Of a stretch of 28,958 nt of DNA, positions 14,478 through 22,142 are shown in pieces. The DNA lies in NCBI GenBank assembly GCA_002491065.1, contig DKVF01000010.1:1-28958 (forward strand). Reading direction: 5' to 3'. Origin of the DNA: Peptococcaceae bacterium UBA7185. GTDB taxonomy: Bacteria; Bacillota; Peptococcia; Peptococcales; Peptococcaceae. The stretch's first letter is position 1; the number at the start of each line of letters is the position of its first letter. The notes below the pieces were generated by a model. It was not told the origin of the DNA, did not search any database, and saw nothing but the letters and a program-made list of their open reading frames with translations. The translations under genes and the position numbers were made by a program.

Positions 14478-15827
14478 TTATACCTCCTTTCCGCTTATAC
14501 GAGCGCCGTTTTCATCAATTGCAACAATGACACCATTCATGCTGGCATGAATATTGGCAGACAAGCCTTCTGCCGCAGCGCCCAGCACTTCTCCTTTGGT
14601 CACACGGTCGCCTACAGCCTTTGCAGGCACAGCAGGTTTTCCAATGTGCTGACGGAATGGTACATATACTGTTTCAGGTTTCAGCTCAATGCATTCATGT
14701 GCATGCAAGCCGTCAAATTCAGCTAAGCCCAAACGAGCAATCAAGCGATGCGTAGGTACCCGACGATTGTCAATGGCTTCACGAGCTACTGGTTCCATAT
14801 TGCGCGGCACCTGAATGCCTTTTGCACGCAACTGCCCCTTGATGTAGCTGTTTACTTTACGAGGGGACAAGCCCATTGGGCAGGCAAACATTTCACATAC
14901 GCCGCAATCGCAGCAGTTCATTGCATCCCCAAAGGTTGCCAAATATTCTTGATTATCGGTAATCTGATCTTCCCGCCAGATATTGCGCATTACCAAATTA
15001 GGCCGAATCTGATGACCAATCATATAACGTGGGCACAAATCTGTACACATCTTGCATTGAATACAAGCCGCACGCGCCTGACGTTTGATGGTATCTAAAG
15101 GCAGACTCGCCCGCTGGAACAAATAATGGTCCTTCGGTAATACGATAATATTTCCTGTAGTTTTTGTTACAACTGCTTCTGCAATCGCTTTATCGTCTGC
15201 AGGAATTTTACCCATCATCGGACCACCCAAAATAATAGCATAATCGCGAATGGTAGGCTGTGCAGCTGCGATGCATTCGGTTACTGGTGTGCCGATTGGC
15301 ACTTTTAACATAATTGGTTCCTTTACTTCCCCAACCACAGATAAATATTTTTCTGTAACAGGCGCCCCATGCAGCGCTTCATACAGGTTCAGCATGGTTC
15401 CTACGTTATCTACCACAGCACCTACATCTAACGGCAGCCCCCGTTCTGGTACGCTTCTGCCCGTTACCATCTGTACCATAGTCTGTTCATCGCCTGCCGG
15501 ATAAAAGGTCGGCATTTCAAATATTTCAATGTCGGCATTTGCACGGCTGATAGCAGCTTTCAAAGAAGCAATTTCTTCTTTGTATTTGCCTTTAAGTGCG
15601 ATGACTTTATGACTGGCTCCGATATGTGCAGCAGTAACCATCACTGCTTCCACAATCTGATCCGCAAAGGTACGGCACAAATATTTATCTGTTTCAATCA
15701 GTGGTTCACATTCGGCTGCATTCACGATAAAGCATTCTGCTTTTGCATTCAGCTTTACGTGAGTAGGGAACCCAGCACCGCCGGCCCCTACGATCCCTGC
15801 ATCTTTTACGGTATCAATAAAACTCAA
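14478..15827 (-). CDS. pduS: PduS-like RnfC-related flavo/Fe-S protein
   Basis: Microcompartment electron-transfer protein related to RnfC and the NuoF family; PduS in Salmonella is an FMN and Fe-S protein that acts as a cobalamin reductase. The N-terminal GxGxxGxP motif reads VGAGGAGFPTHVKL. Two ferredoxin-like cysteine motifs follow, CIQCKMCTDLCPR (C255, C258, C261, C265) and CCDCGVCEMFACP (about C306-C316). The C-terminus carries a lipoyl-like barrel region (GEVLGAAAEGLSANIHASMNG). I place the start at the TTG at 15827, since SFIDTVKDAGIVG is the family N-terminus and GTGGTG lies upstream; a TTG at 15851 is the longer alternative. Partner of PduT next to it. Confidence 0.9.
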   Translation of the reverse strand: MSFIDTVKDAGIVGAGGAGFPTHVKLNAKAECFIVNAAECEPLIETDKYLCRTFADQIVEAVMVTAAHIGASHKVIALKGKYKEEIASLKAAISRANADIEIFEMPTFYPAGDEQTMVQMVTGRSVPERGLPLDVGAVVDNVGTMLNLYEALHGAPVTEKYLSVVGEVKEPIMLKVPIGTPVTECIAAAQPTIRDYAIILGGPMMGKIPADDKAIAEAVVTKTTGNIIVLPKDHYLFQRASLPLDTIKRQARAACIQCKMCTDLCPRYMIGHQIRPNLVMRNIWREDQITDNQEYLATFGDAMNCCDCGVCEMFACPMGLSPRKVNSYIKGQLRAKGIQVPRNMEPVAREAIDNRRVPTHRLIARLGLAEFDGLHAHECIELKPETVYVPFRQHIGKPAVPAKAVGDRVTKGEVLGAAAEGLSANIHASMNGVIVAIDENGARISGKEV

Positions 15828-15910
15828 GGTTATACACCACACTTTTCTCAAGAAACTTTATGGAATCGTTTTATTAGCATTGCTTTCCATTCATTTTGTC
15901 ATGAACAAAT

Positions 15911-16195
15911 TCAGAGCAACTCAGCATCAAATTCTTTATCATCTACAATACCTACCACTGTAGCGTCTACAGAAGCCTCTGCTGTGCCAGTAGCGACACG
16001 AGCAGTACTTCCGGTAACGATGATTACCGTTTCACCCATCCCGGCGCCAATCATGTCAGCTGCCACGATCGGTGTCCCGATGGGTTCATCATCCTGCAGA
16101 ATATCAATAGGCTGTACAATAAGCAATTTCATGCCAGTTAATGTCGCTTCTTTTCTGGTTGCCCAGATATTGCCGATTACTTTTGCGATCTGCAC
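15911..16195 (-). CDS. eutN: BMC-P shell vertex protein, EutN/CcmL family
   Basis: 94-aa pentameric vertex protein that caps the corners of the polyhedral shell. The family pattern is visible: QIAKVIGNIWATRKEATLTG at the N-terminus, then KLLIVQPID, GTPIVAADMIGAGMGETVII with the conserved GAGxGExV core, and DATVVGIVD near the C-terminus. It starts at a GTG with AGGAGG at 7-nt spacing. Length is normal. It is the only vertex protein in the operon, which is enough to close a shell in many BMC types. Confidence 0.95.
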   Translation of the reverse strand: MQIAKVIGNIWATRKEATLTGMKLLIVQPIDILQDDEPIGTPIVAADMIGAGMGETVIIVTGSTARVATGTAEASVDATVVGIVDDKEFDAELL

Positions 16196-16220
16196 TGAGA
16201 TTCCTCCTTTTACGGCGCAA

Positions 16221-16979
16221 TTATTCCCGTGCCAGTTCTACATTATGCTTTTGCGCATATTCTTTTGCCAGATCCGTAACGATCGCTTTCGCATCTACAA
16301 CAATCCGGCTCGCGCCAGAGGAGCAAGCGTCGGCAACGCTTCGTTCACTGACCAGATGAGCTTCCAGCTTTACGGTTTTGTCAGCGGTTTGAGATGCTGC
16401 TGTCTGAGTTATTTCCTTCGTACAGGTAGCGCCGTGCTGCACTCCCTGCACAAGAATGTCCTCAATTTTATCCGGACAGCAAATCAGCAAACCCGATTCT
16501 TCCAACAGACCCAGTTGGCTGCGGAACATTTTATAATAAGGTTTCGCGGCGGTCTGCCGATAGTTATATAATTCTATTTGATCTTGCATCAAATAAACAG
16601 TTTTTCCTAACAACAACGCTTGTGATACAATTTTTGTATAGGATGTATCACAAATTCCGCTGGCAATCTTAGCCAGCGATTCATTTGTCAAATCGTGAAC
16701 AACCACAGCTTCGCACTCAGCGACATTTACGTCATATCCACATTTTTGTGCACATTTAATGCGGTATTTTTCTTTCACTCTGTCGCTTTCCAATAAAGTA
16801 AAGCGGCAAGGCGGTAAATCGCTGTCCTGCGTCAAACCAATTAAAATCGGCTTTTGAGAATCTGGCGCATCTGCCGTACAGAAACCGGTCGTACTACAGC
16901 TTTGAGCTGTTGCTTCGTTTTCAGCCAGCACTTTCAGCACACGATTTGCAAGTTCGTCCACCAATGCGTCCAAGTCCAC
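16221..16979 (-). CDS. Flavoprotein-like BMC protein (TIGR02536-like) with N-terminal targeting helix
   Basis: 252-aa protein resembling the flavoprotein-fold protein found in non-proteobacterial ethanolamine (eut) operons, whose function is unknown. The N-terminal 20 residues (LDALVDELANRVLKVLAE) predict an amphipathic helix followed by a polar linker, as in BMC cargo. A Rossmann-like domain with ILIGLT, CEAVVVHDLTNESLAKIASG and TAAKPYYKMF follows. The C-terminal third has low-complexity Thr/Ala/Gln followed by SRIVVDAKAIVTDLAKEYA. It starts at a GTG with AAGGGA upstream. It sits between eutJ and eutN. Several cysteines occur but no clear Fe-S motif. The family match is made from memory and is moderate; cargo targeting is inferred. 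Confidence 0.7.
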   Translation of the reverse strand: MDLDALVDELANRVLKVLAENEATAQSCSTTGFCTADAPDSQKPILIGLTQDSDLPPCRFTLLESDRVKEKYRIKCAQKCGYDVNVAECEAVVVHDLTNESLAKIASGICDTSYTKIVSQALLLGKTVYLMQDQIELYNYRQTAAKPYYKMFRSQLGLLEESGLLICCPDKIEDILVQGVQHGATCTKEITQTAASQTADKTVKLEAHLVSERSVADACSSGASRIVVDAKAIVTDLAKEYAQKHNVELARE

Positions 16980-17012
16980 GGGATTCCCTTCTTTCTCTCT
17001 TCCACAATTGTT

Positions 17013-17846
17013 TTACACAACCGTTCCATCCAGTTTGCAGTTCATGGCAATTCCAGCCGGCGTCACCAGAAAAGGATTCGCCGGTTTTACTGTATGAATA
17101 CCGGTCACTTTTTCAAAAACAGTTTCAATACCGGTCAAACAACAAGTACCGCCACATAAATACAGGGTATCTACATCTTCTTTTTTCACATAGCGCGTTA
17201 CAATTGTAGCCATCTTCTCCAGGACAGGCTTTACCACAGGGAAAATCTCTCTGTGCCGTTTATAATCCTGCTTAATTTCTTCAGCCTCTTCAAAGGAAAT
17301 TTTATAATTTCCGGCCAAAACCAGAGAAAGATGGGTGCCACCTGTAGGTTCGTCCTCGATTTGCGTTACAATCCCATTTTTCAAAATGGCTAACCCTGTT
17401 GTCCCGCCGCCAATATCTACAACCACTCCGTCCTCAATTTGGTAGATAGCATTAGCTGCTGATGGTTCATCCAAAATGTTAGTCACTTCTAAGCCTGCAC
17501 CCTCTGCAATGTACTGATGCGTTTTCACGCTATCTTCCGTACCTGCCGGCATAGCAATGGCACAATACTGCAATTCTGTGCCTAGCCTCATTTCCAGCTT
17601 TTCTTTCAGAGCACGTACAATTTGCAGTGCGCCTGTATAATCTACCACTACGCCGTCTTTCAACACGCTGGCAGCCTGTTTTTCACAGGCAATGGGATTA
17701 TCTTCTTCATCCAGAACAACCAAAACAATGTAAGCAGTGCCTAAATCCAACCCTACTTTTAATTTACTGCCAACTGGCTGAAAGGTTTTCTTTTCGGACT
17801 GTTCTACCCGCTCCATATATGCGTTTACTCGCTGTAAATCCATCAT
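17013..17846 (-). CDS. eutJ: EutJ family actin-like ATPase / chaperone-like protein
   Basis: 277-aa member of the Hsp70/actin/FtsA superfamily found in ethanolamine microcompartment operons. ATPase motifs are in order: phosphate-1 KVGLDLGTAYI (about residues 30-40), the DEPSAANAIY connect region (126-135), phosphate-2 VVVDIGGGTTG (141-151), and an adenosine motif LCGGTCCLTGI (about 229-239). No Hsp70 substrate-binding domain is present, which is normal for EutJ. A proposed role is assembly or reactivation of cargo, but this is unproven in the family. Two ATG codons (17846, 17843) are available; AAGGAG lies slightly far upstream. Follows pduL by 27 nt. Confidence 0.9.
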   Translation of the reverse strand: MMDLQRVNAYMERVEQSEKKTFQPVGSKLKVGLDLGTAYIVLVVLDEEDNPIACEKQAASVLKDGVVVDYTGALQIVRALKEKLEMRLGTELQYCAIAMPAGTEDSVKTHQYIAEGAGLEVTNILDEPSAANAIYQIEDGVVVDIGGGTTGLAILKNGIVTQIEDEPTGGTHLSLVLAGNYKISFEEAEEIKQDYKRHREIFPVVKPVLEKMATIVTRYVKKEDVDTLYLCGGTCCLTGIETVFEKVTGIHTVKPANPFLVTPAGIAMNCKLDGTVV

Positions 17847-17873
17847 GTTCTGCCATACTCCTTCACTGGATGC

Positions 17874-18500
17874 TTATTTTATCACTCTGCCCAAAGGCAA
17901 TTTTCCCAATGTGGTCGCATTTCCTTCATCGGTATCAATGTGCATACGGCAACGATACTTGTCGCTCACACGTACAATTACATCTTTAAATACCACTGGA
18001 CGTTCTCCGCCAATTTCCACGCTGACATGCTGATTATCTGCCACACCCATTCTGCGTGCATCAGCATTCGTCATATGGATATGGCAGTGCGCCACAATGA
18101 CACCTTCCGGAATTGTAATACTGCCTTTTGGGCCTTCTAACGTGATAGAACCGGAGCCAGCTACATCACCGGATTCCCGTAATGGCGCTTTCACCCCTAA
18201 ACCTCTGGCATCACTCTTAGACAATTCCACCTGGGTTGCTTTCCGCACAGGTCCCAACACAGAAACATTTTCTTTTCTGCCTTTTGGGCCTACCAGTGTC
18301 ACACGCTGTTCTGACAAAAACTGTCCCGGCTGAGACAATTCTCTTTTCGGTGTCAATGTCGTTCCCCGGCCAAAGAGTTTTTCCAAATCAGCCTGGCTCA
18401 GATGCACATGACGTGCCGATACTTCTACCTGCACATACTCCCTGCCAATGGTATCTACAACAGCACTGACTACCTGATCAATCATGCTTGCTTCACTCAT
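17874..18500 (-). CDS. pduL: PduL-type phosphate acyltransferase
   Basis: 208-aa metal-dependent phosphotransacylase that converts acyl-CoA and phosphate to acyl-phosphate plus CoA, recycling CoA inside the compartment. The two PduL domains show the zinc-binding His motifs SARHVHLS (H31, H33) and VAHCHIHM (H138, H140, H142), and the C-terminal GNATTLGKLPLG. The N-terminal MIDQVVSAVVDTI is a short amphipathic helix of the type that targets PduL to shells. Its ATG overlaps the eutT stop codon (ATGA). No acetate kinase gene is in the window, so ATP recovery must use one encoded elsewhere. Confidence 0.95.
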   Translation of the reverse strand: MSEASMIDQVVSAVVDTIGREYVQVEVSARHVHLSQADLEKLFGRGTTLTPKRELSQPGQFLSEQRVTLVGPKGRKENVSVLGPVRKATQVELSKSDARGLGVKAPLRESGDVAGSGSITLEGPKGSITIPEGVIVAHCHIHMTNADARRMGVADNQHVSVEIGGERPVVFKDVIVRVSDKYRCRMHIDTDEGNATTLGKLPLGRVIK

Positions 18501-19285
18501 TTATATTCACCTGCCAAATACATAAACATCATTACCCGCAAAGCGCCGGACAGCAGGTTCAGCACTTCCAGGATATCAGTTCTGGTATAACGGTTTCCTT
18601 CACGCAAAGCAGTGATAGCCGCTACTTCAAGTTCTCTGGCCTGTGTGTACAGCTGATTTAGCTGTGCATACACAATACCTCTGCTGTAATCGGGCACGGT
18701 CGCTTCCACTTCAGGATAATACTTCATCGGATCATGAAGATGGTCTAAAAGCTGCACCGGCGTAAATCCAATCACGCTTTCCACTACCAAGGGCTGATTC
18801 AGCACATGGCTGCGCAGGATATTCCGTAAAATTATTAAAAGATTATTCAAATCATCAAGCAACTTCTGGCTGCCCTCTCGCTCTGCGATTACCATTTGCT
18901 GCAGAATAATCTGCGCCTGCAAACTTTCTGCTTTGCCGCGAAAGATTATCTGTGGATCATCCTTTGCCGCCAACACATCACCATACAAGACAGTCATGTG
19001 TACCGGCTTCTCAAAATAGCAGGCACCTGTATTATAATCCACATATTTAGCATTGCCAGCCTTGGATTGTAGCGCGACAGAAGATATAGGGGGGATCTCG
19101 CTGCTCACACTAGCCGTTTCCGTCACTTCTCCCGGTTTTGGTCCGTTTGCAATTTTTATTTGGCGTCCCATCAGATATTCACGGGCTGCCGGAGAGAGAA
19201 TGTAGCCCGGTTCAATATAATAAACCTCTGGCTGCTCATTGCGGGGCACTTCTGCTCTCACTTTTGCTTCCGTAATTACCTTCAA
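18497..19285 (-). CDS. eutT: EutT-type corrinoid adenosyltransferase
   Basis: 262-aa protein matching EutT, which makes adenosylcobalamin from ATP and cob(I)alamin for ethanolamine ammonia-lyase. Evidence is the N-terminal MKVITEAKVRAEVP...ILSPAAREYLMGRQIKI pattern (shown in part) and the KPVHMTVLYGDVLAAKDDP - IIFRGKAESLQAQI segment, followed by helical ATR-like sequence ending NLLSGALRVMMFMYLAGEY. The proteobacterial CCxxC metal motif is absent, as in Gram-positive members. It starts at a TTG with GAGGGGGTG upstream and overlaps pduL by 4 nt. No B12-dependent enzyme is encoded in this operon, so its client is either elsewhere or the protein has another role here. Confidence 0.82.
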   Translation of the reverse strand: MKVITEAKVRAEVPRNEQPEVYYIEPGYILSPAAREYLMGRQIKIANGPKPGEVTETASVSSEIPPISSVALQSKAGNAKYVDYNTGACYFEKPVHMTVLYGDVLAAKDDPQIIFRGKAESLQAQIILQQMVIAEREGSQKLLDDLNNLLIILRNILRSHVLNQPLVVESVIGFTPVQLLDHLHDPMKYYPEVEATVPDYSRGIVYAQLNQLYTQARELEVAAITALREGNRYTRTDILEVLNLLSGALRVMMFMYLAGEYK

Positions 19286-19328
19286 ACGCTACACCCCCTC
19301 ATTGAGTCAGAAGAAAAAGAATTTTTTC

Positions 19329-19610
19329 TTATTTCAACTTTGGCAGAATTGCTTCCACTTCTTCATGAGGACGCGGGATTACATGTACAGCCAAAAGACC
19401 GCCAATCCGTTCTGCAGCAGCAGCACCTGCATCTACAGACGCTTTTACTGCCCCTACATCACCACGTACCATTACGCAGATTAAACCGCCGCCTACCTGT
19501 ACTTTACCAATCAAAGTAACGTTTGCAGCTTTTACCATGGCATCGGCAGCTTCGATTGAAGGTACTAAACCTTTTGTTTCCACCATGCCTAATGCTTGCA
19601 TTACAGCCAT
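19329..19610 (-). CDS. BMC-H shell protein, EutM/PduA-like
   Basis: 93-aa hexameric shell tile. The full BMC domain is present: QALGMVETKGLVPSIEAADA, NVTLIGKVQVGGGLICVMVR, GDVGAVKASVDAG and HVIPRPHEEVEAILP. The central pore loop reads GGG (residues 40-42), as in EutM, compared with GSG in PduA. It lies 46 nt downstream of a sister BMC-H gene, with AAGGAG before its ATG. Highly similar to the sister gene outside the pore segment, consistent with a tandem duplication that diverged at the pore. Confidence 0.96.
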   Translation of the reverse strand: MAVMQALGMVETKGLVPSIEAADAMVKAANVTLIGKVQVGGGLICVMVRGDVGAVKASVDAGAAAAERIGGLLAVHVIPRPHEEVEAILPKLK

Positions 19611-19656
19611 CTATATACACTCCTTTTTAGATTTTATGATCATCTATCTCCATCAA

Positions 19657-19938
19657 TTAGCCCAGAGTCGGCAGAATTTCTTCTACTTCATCATGTGGAC
19701 GTGGAATTACGTGCACGAAAATTAGTTCGCCAACACGTTCTGCAGCAGCAGCACCTGCATCGACTGCAGCTTTTACTGCCCCTACATCACCGCGCACCAT
19801 AACGTCTACCAGACCGGCACCGATGTGTTCTTTCCCAATCAAAGTAACATTTGCAGCTTTTACCATTGCGTCTGCAGCTTCGATGGCAGCTACGACACCT
19901 TTTGTTTCAATCATACCTAAAGCCTGCATTGTAGCCAT
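19657..19938 (-). CDS. BMC-H shell protein, PduA/PduJ-like
   Basis: 93-aa hexameric shell tile with a canonical BMC domain: QALGMIETKGVVAAIEAADA, NVTLIGKEHIGAGLVDVMVR, GDVGAVKAAVDAG and HVIPRPHDEVEEILP. The pore loop reads GAG (residues 40-42), replacing the pore Ser40 of PduA with Ala. His38 next to the pore may add charge. It follows the aldehyde dehydrogenase gene by 71 nt and precedes the sister BMC-H gene. With the GGG tile, it gives the shell two different small pores. Confidence 0.96.
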   Translation of the reverse strand: MATMQALGMIETKGVVAAIEAADAMVKAANVTLIGKEHIGAGLVDVMVRGDVGAVKAAVDAGAAAAERVGELIFVHVIPRPHDEVEEILPTLG

Positions 19939-20009
19939 AATATAATTCCTCCTCAGAATATTTCACAAAATTTAATATTTTTTCATTCTTACTTTATAAA
20001 CATGTCTGC

Positions 20010-21539
20010 TTACGCATTCTGTAAGCGTTCAATAATTTTTCGAACCAGTTCATCCATCTGGTTATCATTCAAAGAAGCGCTTGCAGCAGGAGCTGCAGGA
20101 GCCGGAGTTGCAGCAGGAACTGCGGCGTTTTTCATTACACAAATACCGCTGGAGCAGTCTGGCAGAGCTGCACGAATATCTTCAATTTCCAATGCGCCCA
20201 TTGCTACATAGCGCAGATTCAACAACTGCATTGGACCTACGTTTTCAGAAGTAGCAGAACCGCCGATTGCACCGCAACCCAGTGTTAGGGATGGCATCAA
20301 AGCAGTGCTTGCGCCAATACCGCCCAATGTACTTGGGGTGTTTACGCAGATACGAGATACTGGTACACGTTTTGCAAAATATTCTACCATATCCTGATTG
20401 TTGGTATGCATGGAGAAAGTATGACCTTTCCCTTCATAGCTTAGAATCATGCAAACTTTGTCACAAATATCTTTATAATCCTTACCGGTATAGAAGCCTA
20501 GGATCGGTGCCAATTTTTCATTGGAATATGGATGACCGCGACCAACGCCGTCTTCTTTTGCTACCAGTACACGTGCGCCAGCAGGAACTTCTAACCCTGC
20601 CAAGCTGGCAATCGTTTTTACGCTTTTCCCTACAATCTGTGGGTTCATTGTGCCGTTAGCACGCAGAATAAACTTCCCTAATTTCTGACTTTCTTCATCA
20701 CTTAAGAAATATGCACCCTGTTTTTCCATTTCAGCTTGTACAGCCGGTTTGTAATCTTCTTCACAGATAATGGATTGCTCGGAAGCGCAAATGGTGCCAT
20801 TATCAAAGGTTTTGGAATCCATGATACGTTTTACTGCCAAAGTCAGGTCTGCGCTCTTATCGATAAAAGCAGGACCATTGCCAGGGCCTACGCCGATTGC
20901 CGGGTTCCCGGAAGAATATGCAGCATGCACCATTGCAGAACCACCTGTAGCTAAAATCATAGCGGTGTCCGGATGCTTCATCAAAGTTTCGGTAGCCTGT
21001 CTGGTTGGAATGCTAATGCAGGAAACTAGATTTTCGTTGCCACCAACTTCTGCAATTGCCTGACGAATTACTTTTACAGCTTCCTGAATGCAACGCAAAG
21101 CGGATGGATGTGGAGAGAACACGATAGAGTTCCCAGCTTTGATTGCAATTTCAGATTTGAAGAATACAGTAGAGGTCGGGTTAGTGGATGGCACGATCCC
21201 TGCTACTACACCCAGAGGCACTGCAATTGTAACCAAGCCTTTTTCATCATTTCTGTCAATTACGCCGATCGTTTTCATGTCTTTAATAGCATTGTACACA
21301 TTGTAGCTGCCAAATACATTTTTCACGACTTTGTCTTCTACGATACCAAAACCGGTATCTTCATTGGCCATTACAGCCAAACGAGCTGCGTTCCGTACAC
21401 CTGCATCTGCGATAGATTTTACGATGCGGTCTACTTCTTCCTGAGATTTTTCTGCCAACTCTGCTTGTGCTTCTTTTGCTGCACTTACCAAATCACGTAC
21501 TTCCTGTACAGACAAAAGGTCTTTGTCAAAAAGTTGCAT
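20010..21539 (-). CDS. CoA-acylating aldehyde dehydrogenase with C-terminal encapsulation peptide
   Basis: 509-aa BMC aldehyde dehydrogenase of EutE/PduP type; oxidises an aldehyde with NAD+ and CoA to acyl-CoA. Key parts are PSTNPTSTVFFK (about 117-128), GPGNGPAF (218-225), the catalytic cysteine C251 in NGTICASEQ, and GVGRGHPYSNEKLAP in the C half. Residues 466-488 are an Ala/Pro-rich linker, followed by an amphipathic helix MDELVRKIIERLQ at the C-terminus, a textbook encapsulation peptide. Salmonella EutE and PduP carry theirs at the N-terminus, so the position differs. Its ribosome binding site lies in the 3' end of the upstream shell gene (gap 3 nt), so the two are coupled. Confidence 0.96.
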   Translation of the reverse strand: MQLFDKDLLSVQEVRDLVSAAKEAQAELAEKSQEEVDRIVKSIADAGVRNAARLAVMANEDTGFGIVEDKVVKNVFGSYNVYNAIKDMKTIGVIDRNDEKGLVTIAVPLGVVAGIVPSTNPTSTVFFKSEIAIKAGNSIVFSPHPSALRCIQEAVKVIRQAIAEVGGNENLVSCISIPTRQATETLMKHPDTAMILATGGSAMVHAAYSSGNPAIGVGPGNGPAFIDKSADLTLAVKRIMDSKTFDNGTICASEQSIICEEDYKPAVQAEMEKQGAYFLSDEESQKLGKFILRANGTMNPQIVGKSVKTIASLAGLEVPAGARVLVAKEDGVGRGHPYSNEKLAPILGFYTGKDYKDICDKVCMILSYEGKGHTFSMHTNNQDMVEYFAKRVPVSRICVNTPSTLGGIGASTALMPSLTLGCGAIGGSATSENVGPMQLLNLRYVAMGALEIEDIRAALPDCSSGICVMKNAAVPAATPAPAAPAASASLNDNQMDELVRKIIERLQNA

Positions 21540-21542
21540 AAA

Positions 21543-22142
21543 TTAACACTCCTGTTCTAAATATTTACAAATAGAAGCTATTAAGTCTTCTTTTTTGCCA
21601 AATCTGATTTCTTTCCGCGTCATGTTAGTGACATTCAAGTCACGGGCAACAGTACGTAATTCTTTTACCGTCATGCCCTCCAGCACTTCCAAGGTGAGAC
21701 TTTCTGCTAAAGCTTTCAAATCGGCAGGTGTTTTTGCCGACGCTTGGGCAGATTCGTCAGCGTCCTCTACAAGTTCCACCATGTTCACTGCTTCTTCCAT
21801 TACCCGTTCTTCCTTTTTATCATCGGAAGTTTTTGCATTGGAAGATGCCTGCGGAACGGAAACCGGCGCTATTGGCGGCGGGGTCAACATTTCACCCACG
21901 TCCTCATGAGGACGTGGAATTACATGCACATATAAAACCTGCCCAACCTGTTCAGCTGCCGCAGCGGCTGCGTCCATCGCTGCCTGTACCGCAGCAACAT
22001 CGCCAGTCACCGTTAAAGAGACAATCCCTTTATCAATTTTGCTGATCTGCTGAAACGATACCTCGGCAGTTTTTAACGCAGTATCCAACGCCACCACTGC
22101 AGGACAATATCCTAAGAGTTCAATCAAACCTAACGCTTTCAT
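21543..22142 (-). CDS. BMC-H shell protein fused to a C-terminal SAP/Rho-N-like domain
   Basis: 199-aa protein, first gene of the BMC operon. Residues 1-87 form a BMC domain (KALGLIELLGYCPAVVALDT, then VTGDVAAVQAAMDAAAAA and HVIPRPHEDV), with a divergent pore loop DKG in place of GxG. A Pro-rich and acidic linker spans about 88-145. The C-terminal ~50 residues (LEGMTVKELRTVARDLNV, then FGKKEDLIASICKYL) match the helix-extended-helix of SAP or Rho N-terminal domains, which bind nucleic acid. Other extended BMC-H proteins are PduK and EutK (the latter with a winged helix). The ATG has GGAGGTG upstream. The domain assignment is by pattern; its role is unknown. Confidence 0.88.
   Translation of the reverse strand: MKALGLIELLGYCPAVVALDTALKTAEVSFQQISKIDKGIVSLTVTGDVAAVQAAMDAAAAAAEQVGQVLYVHVIPRPHEDVGEMLTPPPIAPVSVPQASSNAKTSDDKKEERVMEEAVNMVELVEDADESAQASAKTPADLKALAESLTLEVLEGMTVKELRTVARDLNVTNMTRKEIRFGKKEDLIASICKYLEQEC

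Noticed and set aside
15609..16571. 320-aa plus-strand open frame opposite pduS, eutN and the flavoprotein gene
   Set aside because: It crosses three well-supported minus-strand genes and their ribosome binding sites, and shows no recognisable domain.
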